Below are positions 8,422-17,697 of a stretch of DNA of 64,000 bases, piece after piece. Origin of the DNA: Rhizobium etli CFN 42 (GTDB lineage: Bacteria > Pseudomonadota > Alphaproteobacteria > Rhizobiales > Rhizobiaceae); NCBI RefSeq assembly GCF_000092045.1, contig NC_007762.1:130230-194229 (forward strand). Reading direction: 5' to 3'. A program made the position numbers and the translations under genes. The notes beneath the pieces are model-generated. The model was given only the letters and a program-made list of their open reading frames with translations, made no database searches and had not been told where the DNA came from. Every line of letters starts with the position of its first letter. Position 1 is the stretch's first letter.

Positions 8422-8642
8422 TTAGTAACCGTCTGGGAGAAGCCCTTTACCTGGCGGCGACACGGCCCGCATTGTTTCTTGGGGTGCCGCTAACGTTGGC
8501 CGGGCTATTTATGATGTCTGCCGGCTTTATCATCGTTATCGTTCAGAACCCGCTGTACGAAGTCGTACTCGTTCTCTTATGGTTCGGAGCGCGTCTTGTT
8601 GTGTACGAGACTTAATGCTGCCAGTGTGGTCCTGCTGGCGGC
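8418..8642 (+). pseudogene. virB3: VirB3-like inner-membrane protein, truncated
   Basis: Starts at a TTG overlapping the virB2 stop and reads LISNRLGEALYLAATRPALF, then a two-helix hydrophobic segment (LGVPLTLAGLFMMSAGFIIV) and NPLYEVVLVLLWFGARLVVYE. A small deletion near 8610 moves the frame, which resumes as NAASVVLLA, also VirB3-like. At about 8640 the sequence passes into an unrelated FGE-sulfatase domain, so the gene is both frameshifted and truncated. Confidence 0.8.
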
Positions 8643-9105
8643 TCGTGGTGGATTGGACGACGCAGAATATGCCTGGGGTAACGAGTTGGAGCCCGAGGCC
8701 ATGCCGATGGCAAGCATCTGGCAGGGGATTTCCGTGAGATCGTCGAAGCTTAAGGGTGCCGAACGCACCAGCGCCGTCGGGTCGTTCCCGGCAAACGGCC
8801 ACGGCCTCTATGACATGATCGGCGACGTATGGGAGTGGACGACAGACTACTGGTCGACGAGTCACCCCGAGCTCGCACGACATTCCTGCTGCATCCCGAG
8901 CAACCCGCGCGGCGGCGATCCGGAGGCGAGCTACGATCCTCGGCAACCGGAAATTCGCATCCGCCGCCGGGTCCTGAAGGGCGGTTCGCATCTTTGCGCG
9001 CCGAACTATTGCCGGCGTTACCGCCCGGCCGCCCGACATGCCGAGCCGGAAGGCACCTCGACCAGCCATGTCGGCTTTCGCTGCATCAAAACATTGACGG
9101 GCTGA
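8636..9105 (+). pseudogene. Formylglycine-generating-enzyme-like C-terminal fragment
   Basis: About 155 codons encode the second half of an FGE/SUMF1-type domain: ARGGLDDAEYAWGNELEPE, GSFPANGHGLYDMIGDVWEW, VLKGGSHLCAPNYCRRYRPA and STSHVGFRC. The two cysteines of LCAPNYC correspond to the active-site pair of the family. Such enzymes oxidise a sulfatase cysteine to formylglycine. The N-terminal half is missing: its place is taken by the end of virB3, joined at the shared LLAARGG-like stretch. No sulfatase gene is nearby. Likely a relic of a deletion or recombination event. Confidence 0.8.
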
Positions 9106-9224
9106 GGAGTGACGCGGGCGGGGGCATGAGTTCGCTTGGACTGTCGACAGTATGGATAGGGAGGAGCAGACTGCGGCTGAGCGCGACGCGATCCAGCTAC
9201 GGACTGGCGTTCGCCAACTCGGGA

Positions 9225-10817
9225 GTGATCCGGCGCCCGCTTTCCGCAAGCCCGCTTCAAGGGCGTCGGCGACGTCGGTCTTGAAGCGTCTCTCCCGGAT
9301 CTTCCGGCTGAACGTCTGCTCGAATCCGGGGTGGAAGCGCCTGAGATCGGCGAGGCCCGCGGGGGCCTGCGGAGATCCAAGCTGAGCGAGGGACGCGGCC
9401 CGCAACGCCCTGACGAGAAGGTCTCCGAATTCACCTGTTCTGCAAGGAGGGAGGCCGTCGACCATTCTTGCGATATGCGTTGAGCGCAAGAACCATCGTT
9501 GCTTCCCGCGGCGGCGGTTCGACGGCGCCCGAGCTTCTCCCGCCAGAGCGACACCTTCCTCGACCAGGCCGGCGGCGAACATGACGGTGGCAAGCTTGGC
9601 CGCTACCTTCGGACTGCCGGGATTGAGCGCCTGAGCGCGCCTGCCAGCTTCGATCGCAGCCTCGGGGCGCCCGCTCAGAAACTGCGCCACCATGAGGGCG
9701 GTGTTCGCCCGTGCAGAGAGGGGGGCCATCGCGACCGCCTGGTTAGCGAGGCCGAGCGGCCCATCCGTATCCGATGGATCGAGGGCGAGCTGCGTCCGTG
9801 CGAGCGTCGCCAGCACTTCCGCACCAGGTCGATCCCAGTCGACGGTGCGCCGCAGGCAGCGCTGCGCGGCACGGATGCTCGTCTCGCCCTGGGAGATCGA
9901 GGGGATGCCGGCCTTCAGGACGCAGACGTTGCCTGCGGCTCGGCCCGGCGCTCGTTCGATCTCGAATTGCCCGATCCCACCGAGCTCTCCGGCAAGCTTC
10001 AGTGAAAGCGACTGGACAAGCACCTCCCTCGCGGATACCGCCGATCGATCGTCGGCGTCGATTCCACGCCGTTCTTGACGACATGTCCGTCGGCGTCGTC
10101 GGTGACTTGCCACCAGATCGTCCGCACCGCTGATCGGCATAATATTTGAGTTCCGCCGAATAGAGATTTCTCCGGCCGTCGGTGGTCATGGGCTGCCCGG
10201 TCGACGTGGCAACCGTCAGCGTATCGAACCCCGTCAGCGCCGAAAGCAGAAAGTCCCTGGTAACGCTCGCCTCGCCCTCGAGCCGCTTCTCGGACGCCGA
10301 CATGGTCACCGCAAGCAGAGGCTTTTCGATCACGACCGGCCGCGTACTCAACCGCGCCGCCCGCCCCGTAACGGATGTCAAACAGAGGATTGCGACAGCC
10401 GCGAAGCGCGGATACGGGAGAATGATTTTCCTTGCCCCTTGCTCTGAAGACTGCAACTCCTGCTCTCAGCCCGTCGCCTCGTCTTCCAGCTCTTCGGTCG
10501 GACCAATGTCCTCCTCCCCGAACGCCAGCCGATAGCGCCCTTTCGGCACGCTCAGCATGATCCGATGATCGCCGGACATAGTATTGCTTCAGGAAAGTCC
10601 GCACCCGACCGACTTCGATGCGAACAATGGGGTCGGCGGGATCGAAGCTATGGGGTCTCGCCAGCACGTCAATCGCAATGTCGTAGGCCTTGACGGGATC
10701 GTGGTGCCCTTCAAACCGTCTTTGCACCAGATACGACGGGATCGTGCGGCTGCGCTCCGTCGCCTGGAACTTCGGATCTTCCAGAAGGCGGCGAAACTCC
10801 ACGCGCGCCGCATCCAT
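9225..10817 (-). pseudogene. Frameshifted membrane TPR protein with N-terminal regulator-like domain
   Basis: Reading on the minus strand, MDAARVEFRRLLEDPKFQAT... AYDIAIDVLARP and DPIVRIEVGRVRTFLKQYY form the N-terminal module seen ahead of cyclase/TolB-TPR regulators. The frame then shifts near 10585 (SGDHRIMLSVPKGRYRLAF), again before a transmembrane segment near 10400 (FAAVAILCLTSVTG), and again near 10080. The C-terminal half has TPR-like helices (TARTQLALDPSD-type repeats, RAQALNPGSPKVAAKLA) and ends around DVADALEAGLRKAG. At least three frameshifts are needed, so it is dead. Several plus-strand frames across it are shadows. Confidence 0.6.
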
Positions 10818-10956
10818 GCTGGCTTCGCAAGCCCTGCCGTGCGTTCCCCAGCGTTCATAGCCGCCCCCCGCTAAGCCGTGGTTCAAGTCGAAACAGACCA
10901 GACGGTCTTATCGCTCAAATGACGAGAGGTTTGCAATCGGAGTTGCTGATATACCG

Positions 10957-11277
10957 TTGCATGATCGCGCCCAGGTAGCTCGGTGGCCCTCACTCCTGCC
11001 GTGTTTTAACATTCGCGACGCGGTCTTGCTGACCGCCGCGGGAGATGATCCAGGGGCCGGCGGCAAGGCGCGGCTATTGGCGGTAGCGCCGAAGGTCCGG
11101 ACCAAGGGCGCCGATCCGGTCATTCGCCGATTGCTGACCGAAGACGCGGTACCGGCGTCCGCTCCGGGCAGCGCTCTGTCACGCTGGGCGGCAAACCGCC
11201 TGTTCGAGCGGCTCGAAAGTTTTGAGGCGGTGCGCGCACTGTCCGGCCGGTCCTCCTTCCGGATTTTTGGGCTGTGA
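10957..11277 (+). pseudogene. DUF1403-family protein, C-terminal fragment
   Basis: About 106 codons with the C-terminal pattern I associate with DUF1403: [34 protein letters not shown], and [32 protein letters not shown] at the end. The much longer N-terminal part expected for the family is absent. It is followed one base later by an ScpB-like frame and then an integrase, all decayed. The function of DUF1403 is unknown to me. Confidence 0.5.
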
Positions 11278-11278
11278 C

Positions 11279-11660
11279 GATGGCGGGATCGAGCACAGCC
11301 AAGACCAGTCGGCGACAGGCGAAAGGGCGACAGCAAGAAGTCCTGTACGATCGCGAGCTCGAGGACCTGCCGCCGGAGCTGCGCTGGCGGGAATAGATGC
11401 TGCGGGTCGAGGCGGTGTGATTTTTGCCTCGGCCGAGCCGATCAGGCGAGAGACCCTGGCGCGGGTGGTCGGCAAAGACTGTAGCATTGACCTGTTGATC
11501 GACGATCTCATCGAGGAGCTGTGGGATCGACCGTACGAATTGGTGTCGGTCGCGGGCGGCTGGCCGCACCAAACACGATCGCGGTTCGCCGAGACCATCC
11601 GAACTTCGGCAGCGCCAACAAGGGGAGGGGGCGGCGGCACTGTTCGAGTTCAAGGCGATG
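11279..11660 (+). pseudogene. ScpB-like segregation/condensation protein, broken
   Basis: Starts ATG-Ala-Gly-Ser and reads DLPPELRWRE, then an in-frame TAG (about 11394) where Trp is expected. After a frameshift near 11418 it continues VIFASAEPIRRETLARVVGK, LLIDDLIEELWDRPYELV, and a further shifted stretch. ScpB forms part of the SMC chromosome-compaction complex. This plasmid version carries a nonsense codon and frameshifts and loses its C-terminal winged helix after about 11660. The stretch 11661-11985 shows no gene. Confidence 0.6.
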
Positions 11661-11985
11661 GTTGTTTTCCTCCCCGTTGCGGCCGTGCATCCTGGCGGCG
11701 ACGGCGGCCGATTTGAGGGCGAGGCGATCGCGCCAACAGCCCAGCCATGGCGGGTCTGCACGGATTAGATCATCGAGCGATTTCAAAGCGATAGCTGCGG
11801 CAAAGGCAGCATCGGATTCGCTGACGTCGCGGCCGCGTGCCAATCCCCAACCTGGTAGACGGTGAGGCCATGGCGACGTCGTTGGAGCGGCGGCAATGAG
11901 CGAATCCGTGCGGAAGAGCATAAACATGAGCGCGGTTTTTGCCACCAATAAAGGATCAAACCGCACACCTTGCCGGCACGGTGAT

Positions 11986-13040
11986 ATGAACGATAAACTT
12001 CCATTGTCGTTCATTAGAGAAATGACGCAAATCACCGAGCAAAACAGCGAAATTCACGTCGAGGCGGGCTCTTCTCCGCCCCTCAGCACGGCGGCCGCCG
12101 GTGACATTTCCGCGCCGCAGTGGTCGGCCGCCATCTCGTTCCGTGTGGTGCCGCCGGCAAGGGTTGGGTGCTTCCGCCCGACCCACAGACGGTCGGCCTC
12201 TACATCACCGCTTGTGCCGCCGGGAGTGACGGGATCACCGCCTCGCGCGACAATCGCCGGTCGCAAGTCGAATTCGGTCAAACGATCGAGCGGCGACTTT
12301 CGGCGCTGACCTGGAATTATGCCCGGCGTGGCACAACGCTCGACCGAAAGGACCGCCATGTCGCTACTGTGCTCGCCGCGATCCGCAACACCCACGCCAC
12401 GCAACCCCGCCAGAAGGAAGCGGCGCTGCCCGAACACCTGATCGCCATGCTGGAGACGTTGCCCTGCGGCACCTTCTGGGGACTGCGCGACCGGGCGATG
12501 CTGCTGATCGGTTTTGCCGGCGGGCTGCGGCGTTCCGAGATCGTCGGGCTCGACGTCGGCCGCGACCAAACGAAGGAAAGCCGCGGCTGGGTCGAGATTC
12601 TTGACAAGGGCATGGTCGTCACGGTGCGGGGAAAGCGCGGCTGGCGAAGTGGAAATCGGCCGCGGCTCGTCGGACGCCACCTGCCCGATCGTGACGCTGC
12701 AGACCTGGCTCAACCTTGCGAGGATCGCGCACGGCCCCCTGTTCCGGCGGGTGACCGGTCAAGGCAAGGATGTTGGCCCCGAACGGCTGCTGGATCAGGA
12801 AGTGGCGCGCCTCGTCAAGAAGGCGGCACTGGCTGCCGGCGTGCGACCCGACCTTACCGAAACCGAGCGTGCGGAAAAGTTCTCCGGCCACTCGCTGCGC
12901 GCAGGCCTGGCCTCCTCGGCCGAGGTCGAGGAGCGCTAAGTGCAGAAGCAACTCGGTCACGCATCCGCCGAGATGGCCGCAAGTACCAGCGCCGGCGCGA
13001 CCGCTTCCGGGTCAACCTTACCAAGGCATCCGGGCTTTGA
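11986..13040 (+). pseudogene. Tyrosine recombinase/integrase, frameshifted
   Basis: The frame that starts near 11986-12022 passes into DPQTVGLYITACAAGSDG and TIERRLSALTWNYARRGTTL, then LPEHLIAMLETL and GLRDRAMLLIGFAGGLRRSE, the last holding the first catalytic Arg. It shifts near 12640 to EVEIGRGSSDATCPIV and FSGHSLRAGLASSAEVEER (His-x-x-Arg), meets a TAA at about 12937 where Tyr is expected, then QKQLGHASAEM, and shifts once more to KYQRRRDRFRVNL, which holds the catalytic Tyr. All catalytic residues are recognisable but lie in different frames, so it is inactive. Bases 13041-13231 hold nothing recognised. Confidence 0.8.
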
Positions 13041-13231
13041 CACGCCCCCTCCTCTGCCACCGTGCGGCGGCAAAGAAAACTCGAGGGTTTTCAGATTGGC
13101 ATTCAGCCGACCGCGGAGGGCTGAAGCGGCGGCTGCCAACGCCGCGTTACAGCATCGCATGCCGACGGCCCGGGCCAGGCGTCGTAGGAGCAGATCCCAT
13201 CAGCCGCAGCAGCCTTTGGTCTGCGATTATC

Positions 13232-13628
13232 CGCCTTCATCGCGACGGCCTTTGCCCAGGAGACCCCGGAGGCAGCAAGCGCTCAATGGCGCAGTGTCGC
13301 CGATCAAATCAGACCGAAAGTGCCGAAGCTTGCCACCATCATGGACGACGCTGAAGAGGACGTGCTCGCCTACATGGCCTTCCCGAAAGAGCACCGGGCA
13401 AAGCTGCACTCGATGAATCCAATTGAGCGTCTCAACGGCGAAATCAAGCGACGCACCGAGGTCGTCGGCATCTTTCCGAACGACGAAGCCATCGTCCGTC
13501 TCGTCGGTGCATTGCTGCTCGAACAGAATGATGAATGGGCCGTTCAACGCGCCAGGTATATGACGCTTGAGACCATGGCCCAAATGAGCGATGATCCCCA
13601 AATCAGCCTGCCCGCTGTGGCACGCTGA
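13232..13628 (+). pseudogene. IS256 (Mutator) transposase C-terminal fragment
   Basis: About 131 codons, FIATAFAQETPEAASAQWR through IMDDAEEDVLAYMAFPKEH, and NPIERLNGEIKRRTEVVGIFPN, which contains the catalytic Glu of the DDE triad. It ends LPAVAR at a natural stop. The first two catalytic Asp residues are missing upstream. The stop is followed by a tail (about 13660-13705) matching the repeats at 7248 and 14687. Confidence 0.85.
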
Positions 13629-13659
13629 TATCCCCTTCCGACCCATGTCGGGAAAGCAC

Positions 13660-13705
13660 GGCCATCAGCCGCGACCTACACCACCTCCCGGGACACGATC
13701 ATAGT
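13660..13705 (+). repeat. Degenerate repeat, copy C (IS256 tail)
   Basis: A short stretch with CGACCTACACCACCTCCCGG followed by GACACGATC. It lies directly 3' of the IS256 C-terminal fragment and resembles the ends of copies A (7248-7395) and B (14687-14835). This copy links the repeat family to IS256. Confidence 0.5.
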
Positions 13706-13820
13706 ACGATTTGGCACATACCTTGCTCAGACCACGGTGAAGGCTCACACACCCGATTGTGTCACACCGTCGGGCGGAGACCTGCCTTCACGAAGCCAAC
13801 AAATCAACAGGAGGCAAGAA

Positions 13821-14273
13821 ATGGGACAGTACGTAATCGAGTTTAAACAGAATCCAGACTTCGTGCTCGGGGTTGACGACCAGAAGGAGGGCGCTAAGGT
13901 TGTACTCCGCAAAAAAGACTCGACGGTTTATCGCCACGCTCTCTGGGATCTGAACTCAGATAGTGGCGCCATCACGTTGAACTCGAGCGCTGGCAATCTG
14001 GCGATTGGATCCGATCGCCTTGATCCACAAGCTCAGCTCTCGCTCAAGGTTTACAACCCCACCGACGAGAAGCAGCGATGGGAGTTGCTCAAGAAACCAG
14101 GCTTCATCCTTAGCAACGGCGACAACCGGCTGTGCATTGACAACGACGCTCGTGGAACGAGTACCGGCAATCGGATCTGGCTATTCCAGTTTAACGGTTC
14201 GCCTGCTCAACAATGGAATTTCGTCTCTCTTTCGAATAGGCTCATGTCGACCTTTCAAGAGGCTGCCGAGTAA
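13821..14273 (+). CDS. Ricin-type beta-trefoil lectin domain protein
   Basis: A 150-residue protein starting MGQYVIEFKQNPDFVLGVDD, with a clear GGAGG ribosome site eight bases upstream. It looks like one beta-trefoil: the repeats VLGVDDQKEGAKVVL, NLAIGSDRLDPQAQLSL and RLCIDNDARGTSTGNRIWLF, with Q-x-W signatures KQRWELL and AQQWNF. No signal peptide or membrane segment is visible, so it may stay in the cytoplasm or leave by another route. Such domains bind carbohydrates. No enzyme domain is attached. It is intact while almost everything around it is broken, and no operon partner is visible. Function unknown. Confidence 0.8.
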   Translation: MGQYVIEFKQNPDFVLGVDDQKEGAKVVLRKKDSTVYRHALWDLNSDSGAITLNSSAGNLAIGSDRLDPQAQLSLKVYNPTDEKQRWELLKKPGFILSNGDNRLCIDNDARGTSTGNRIWLFQFNGSPAQQWNFVSLSNRLMSTFQEAAE

Positions 14274-14439
14274 TCCTCGAGCATCGGATTGGCCGAATCT
14301 TCGATAGCTCCCCTGCGGCCGCCAAAAATTCCAATCGCGCAAGACCTGCAACGAGATGCAGGGGCTCCTTCGGGGGCCTCTGTTTCAACGGCTCTGCGGC
14401 GGCTCGGCCATCCCCCTGATCAAGGAAGCTATGGCGGCT

Positions 14440-14605
14440 GGCGAAATCATCTGGGCACATGCCCCATGCGGCGCGGTTCAAGGAAGCTCGGAAAGTAGCT
14501 GCCTTTGCGCAGCTTCGGGATGCGAAGCTCGACCTCTGCACCCGTGGCCGAGCCTACTTCCAGCTCCATCCGCCGCTCGGCGGCAAAGCCAATCATCTCA
14601 CGCAA
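14440..14605 (-). pseudogene. IS256 (Mutator) transposase N-terminal fragment
   Basis: The minus-strand frame reads IGFAAERRMELEVGSATGAE, then VELRIPKLRKGSYFPSFLEPRR, the usual N-terminal region of rhizobial IS256 transposases, with the stretch between AEV and the upstream glycine-rich segment shortened. It runs into unrelated sequence after GHVPR. It is opposite in strand to the C-terminal fragment at 13232, so they are separate relics. Bases 14274-14439 hold no recognised gene. Confidence 0.65.
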
Positions 14606-14686
14606 TAATCTGCATCCGCGCTCTTCTCAACGAGGGAGCGCACGTCATCATGTCATTGGTCATTGGTCATTGGTGGTCTTTCCGTC

Positions 14687-14835
14687 AGGTTGGTCTTAAA
14701 CACCCGACCCTAGCGGAAAACACCGATGGCCGCCCGCAAAGCCGATCACCCGCTACAGCGCAACGAGAAGCGCGCGGGCACTCGGCTTTGCTACCTCCCG
14801 CCACCTACACCACGTACTGGGACACGATCCGTACT
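14687..14835 (+). repeat. Degenerate repeat, copy B (IS256 tail-like)
   Basis: Aligns with 7248-7395 over about 148 bases (shared CAGGTTGG, CCGACCC, GGAAAACA, CGCTACAGCGC, GCTACCTCC, and a final CACCTACACCA with GGGACACGATCC). Just upstream, near 14650-14680, is a short tandem of TCATTGG. It is interpreted as a decayed IS256-type end. Confidence 0.55.
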
Positions 14836-15895
14836 CTATTTCCTTCGAAAGGAATCCATGCGCGCCGCAAGGCAAGTGTTGCGGTGTTCGCGAAAGCTTT
14901 CTGTGTTCCTGCGTGCCATGTGTACATCAGGCGAAGCGGTCAGATGGCCGGCGCTAAGGCAAAGGGGACACACGTGACCGATATACCCCTCAGGGCCTGC
15001 TTACACCAAGAAATCGCCCGAACAGGTCGGTGGCGCAGTTAAAACTAATCCTCACAGCGCGAGTGCCTGATCATCAAGGTAGCCGGAAATCCCACTTTGG
15101 TCGAGACATCCTATTCAACGCCATGAAGAGGCAGCCACAAAGCTGGCTTCCAAGAGAACTTTTAGCCTAACCATCAATTCTAAAAAGCTAAAAAGCCAGG
15201 TTGCCAGCAACGCGATCACAACTCTCGCAACGTTGTCACCCGAATTCCCAGGGGCCATCTTCGGCGTCAACGCCGGAGGCCCTATCTGACTTTCAAAGCA
15301 TAGAACTACGTCAGGTATTGGACATATGTGTGAAGAATCCGACACGGCACTAGGCTGTGCGATCATGATATGGAGGCCGCAGCCCAACGACAATTATCAA
15401 TCGGCTTCGCTGATCGATTAAGCTGGCGAAGCCTGCCGTCATAGCCGCATTTGGCACGCTCGTGCAGATGCGCGCCAGCAATGACGAAATTGCCAAGCGG
15501 CGGGAAATCGCCACAGGACCTGAGTCTGTCGTCAAAAAATCCATACATGGTAGAAGTTACCCCTCACTTCCGGCGAACACGGTATCGGCATCTCGCGGAT
15601 ACCAACTCTCGAACCTTTGGGGTGGGAGGGGAGCGCGAGGGGAAGCGGCCACGGGGCTCACCTCGCCCTGCTGTGGTCGGGTCCCACCCGCCGGGACAGA
15701 TAAGTCCAGCAAAAGGCCCGATGATGTGAACTGACCCCCGAAGGTCGATGTCCAGCTTTCGGGGGTCAATCCAGATGGTCCGGGGCCTAGGGTCGGGGCG
15801 TCACGCCGATGCTTCGTGCAAGGCTCCCTGCCCTTCACTCCGGTTTGCAGGTACTTGCCGTCAGATTTTTTCGGTTCCATAAATTAGATTATGCG
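14836..15895. other. Region without recognisable genes; one strong hairpin
   Basis: I see no supportable gene here. Short frames on both strands lack ribosome sites and family motifs. The one clear structure is an 11-bp perfect inverted repeat, TGACCCCCGAA at 15732-15742 and TTCGGGGGTCA at 15758-15768, with a 15-base loop. It has no T run, so it is more likely the end of a lost insertion sequence than a terminator. The base composition is mixed and fits eroded IS DNA. Confidence 0.5.
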
Positions 15896-15988
15896 ATATG
15901 TTATTGTAGCCGCAAAGTTAAAGTGTCCTGTTTCTGCAAAGTTAGAATGTCACTCTCTTCCCGTTTTTGATGACGGTGGAGATTGCGG

Positions 15989-17362
15989 ATGGGATTGATA
16001 GCGATGAGCGAGCGCCATCTGCAGCGGATCGAGATTTTGTCGAAGGTGGTCGACGGCCGCATGACGTTGGTGTCGGCGGCACATGTGCTTGATCTGAGCG
16101 AGCGCCAGGTGCGTCGGCTGCTGGATCGGATCCGCACTGACGGCGCGGCATCGATAAGGCACAAGGCGATCGGTCGGCCATCGAACAACCGGATCAGCGA
16201 CGGCGTTCGCGATTATGCGATGACGTTGGTTGGCGAACGCTATGCGGATTTCGGTCCGACGCTGGCGGCCGAGAAGCTGGCCGAACGCGATGGATTGCGT
16301 GTGTCGCGCGAGACGTTGCGCAGCTGGATGGTGGAGGCTGGCCTGTGGCTATCTGCCAAGCAGCGGCGGACGTTTCATCAGCCGCGGCTGCGGCGCGAGG
16401 CCTATGGCGAGCTGGTGCAGATCGACGGGTCGGAACACCGCTGGTTCGAGGATCGCGGGCCGCCGTGCTCGCTGCTGGTGTTTGTCGACGATGCGACTGG
16501 CAGATTGATGCAGTTGCGGTTTGTGCGCTCGGAAAGCGCCTTCAGCTATTTCGAGGCACTGGCGCTATACCTCAGGCGTCACGGCGCGCCTGTGGCCTTC
16601 TACTCCGACAAGCATTCGGTATTCCGGGTGGCGAAGAAGGACGCCAAGGGTGGCCAGGGGATGACCCAGTTCGGGCGGGCGCTTTGCGAGCTAAACATCG
16701 AGATTCTTTGCGCAAATTCGAGCCAGGCCAAAGGTCGCGTCGAGCGCATGAACCGGACGCTGCAGGATCGGCTGGTCAAGGAATTACGGCTGGCGGGAAT
16801 CTGCGACATGGAGACTGGCAATGCGTTTTTGCCTGGCTTCATGGAGCACTACAATGCGCGGTTTGCGATCATCCCTGCCCGGTCCGAGGATTTGCACCGG
16901 CCGCTGAATCTGGCCCCGGGTCGGTTAACTGAGGTCCTTTGCAAGCGCGAGCAGCGTTACGTCGGGGCGCAGTTGACGTTTTCGTTTGAACGCAAGCGGA
17001 TCATGCTGGAGGAGACCGAGGTGACGCGCGGTCTGGTGGGCCGCTATGTCGAGACCTATGCCTATGCTGACGGCCGCCTGGATGTGCGCTGGAAGGGACA
17101 TTCCCTGCCCTACACGGTGTTCGACAAGGACCAGCGGGTGACGCATGCGGCAATTACCGAGAACAAGCGGCTCGGTGATGTTCTGGCCTATATCAAGGAG
17201 CGTCAGGACCAGCAGGAAAAGCCGGTCGTGAAGAGCAACAGCGACAAAAATGGCTATAAGCCGAGAGGTCGCAAGCCCGGAAGGCGCACGGACTACATGA
17301 ATGATCCGGCGGTGATTGCGCGGCGAGAGAAAGCGCTGTTGAGGCAGCAGGCTGCCGAGTGA
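15989..17362 (+). CDS. ISNCY-family transposase
   Basis: A 457-residue transposase with an N-terminal helix-turn-helix (LSKVVDGRMTLVSAAHVLDL, SERQVRRLLDRI) and an rve-type integrase core. The likely DDE residues are Asp in VQIDGSEHRWFED, Asp in FYSDKHSVF, and Glu in KGRVERMNRTLQDRL. A basic C-terminal tail follows (RGRKPGRRTDYM). Start chosen at MGLIAMSERHLQ, which matches the usual family start. An upstream in-frame ATG at 15983 is possible. Length is normal for the family and no disruption is seen. Confidence 0.92.
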   Translation: MGLIAMSERHLQRIEILSKVVDGRMTLVSAAHVLDLSERQVRRLLDRIRTDGAASIRHKAIGRPSNNRISDGVRDYAMTLVGERYADFGPTLAAEKLAERDGLRVSRETLRSWMVEAGLWLSAKQRRTFHQPRLRREAYGELVQIDGSEHRWFEDRGPPCSLLVFVDDATGRLMQLRFVRSESAFSYFEALALYLRRHGAPVAFYSDKHSVFRVAKKDAKGGQGMTQFGRALCELNIEILCANSSQAKGRVERMNRTLQDRLVKELRLAGICDMETGNAFLPGFMEHYNARFAIIPARSEDLHRPLNLAPGRLTEVLCKREQRYVGAQLTFSFERKRIMLEETEVTRGLVGRYVETYAYADGRLDVRWKGHSLPYTVFDKDQRVTHAAITENKRLGDVLAYIKERQDQQEKPVVKSNSDKNGYKPRGRKPGRRTDYMNDPAVIARREKALLRQQAAE

Positions 17363-17387
17363 ACCGTCGATCGGATAGTCTCAAAGC

Positions 17388-17546
17388 TCACATGAGGATT
17401 TTGCCGTCAAGATCAATCATAGTTTCATAGCTTGTTCCCTTCAATTTCGTTTCGAACCCATGGTCTGAGCCACTTTGCTTGACGCGGCACGTTTCCGTCA
17501 CCGGTTCAAACTCACATACGGTCGCCGTTTTGTCCGGCAGCACCAT
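17388..17546 (-). CDS. Short unidentified ORF next to the IS110 3' end
   Basis: A 52-residue minus-strand frame starting MVLPDKTATVCEF and ending IDLDGKILM. The frame stays open for about 35 more codons upstream without an ATG (adding FKCRALDWSRSPEPCRYASG), so it may be the tail of a truncated gene. Composition and codon use look coding, with three or more cysteines. It lies between the ISNCY transposase stop and the 3' end of the inner IS110 transposase. I do not recognise the family. It may be a passenger or a remnant, or chance. Confidence 0.3.
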   Translation of the reverse strand: MVLPDKTATVCEFEPVTETCRVKQSGSDHGFETKLKGTSYETMIDLDGKILM

Positions 17547-17697
17547 TATCCCGCTTGCGTAGCGGCAAGGCTCAGGAGAACGGGACCAATCTAAAGCGCG
17601 GCATTTAAAGCCCGACTTTGAGGCGGTTCGCTCACCTGGATCCGCCAGGAGTGATCAGTCCTGGAAGATTTGTGTATTCGGCAATCTTTTGGGGTCG

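Noticed and set aside
8536..10140. Single 534-codon minus-strand gene
   Set aside because: Only its central part (about 9225-10080) is protein-like TPR sequence. The rest runs antisense to the FGE fragment. It is one frame of a frameshifted pseudogene.
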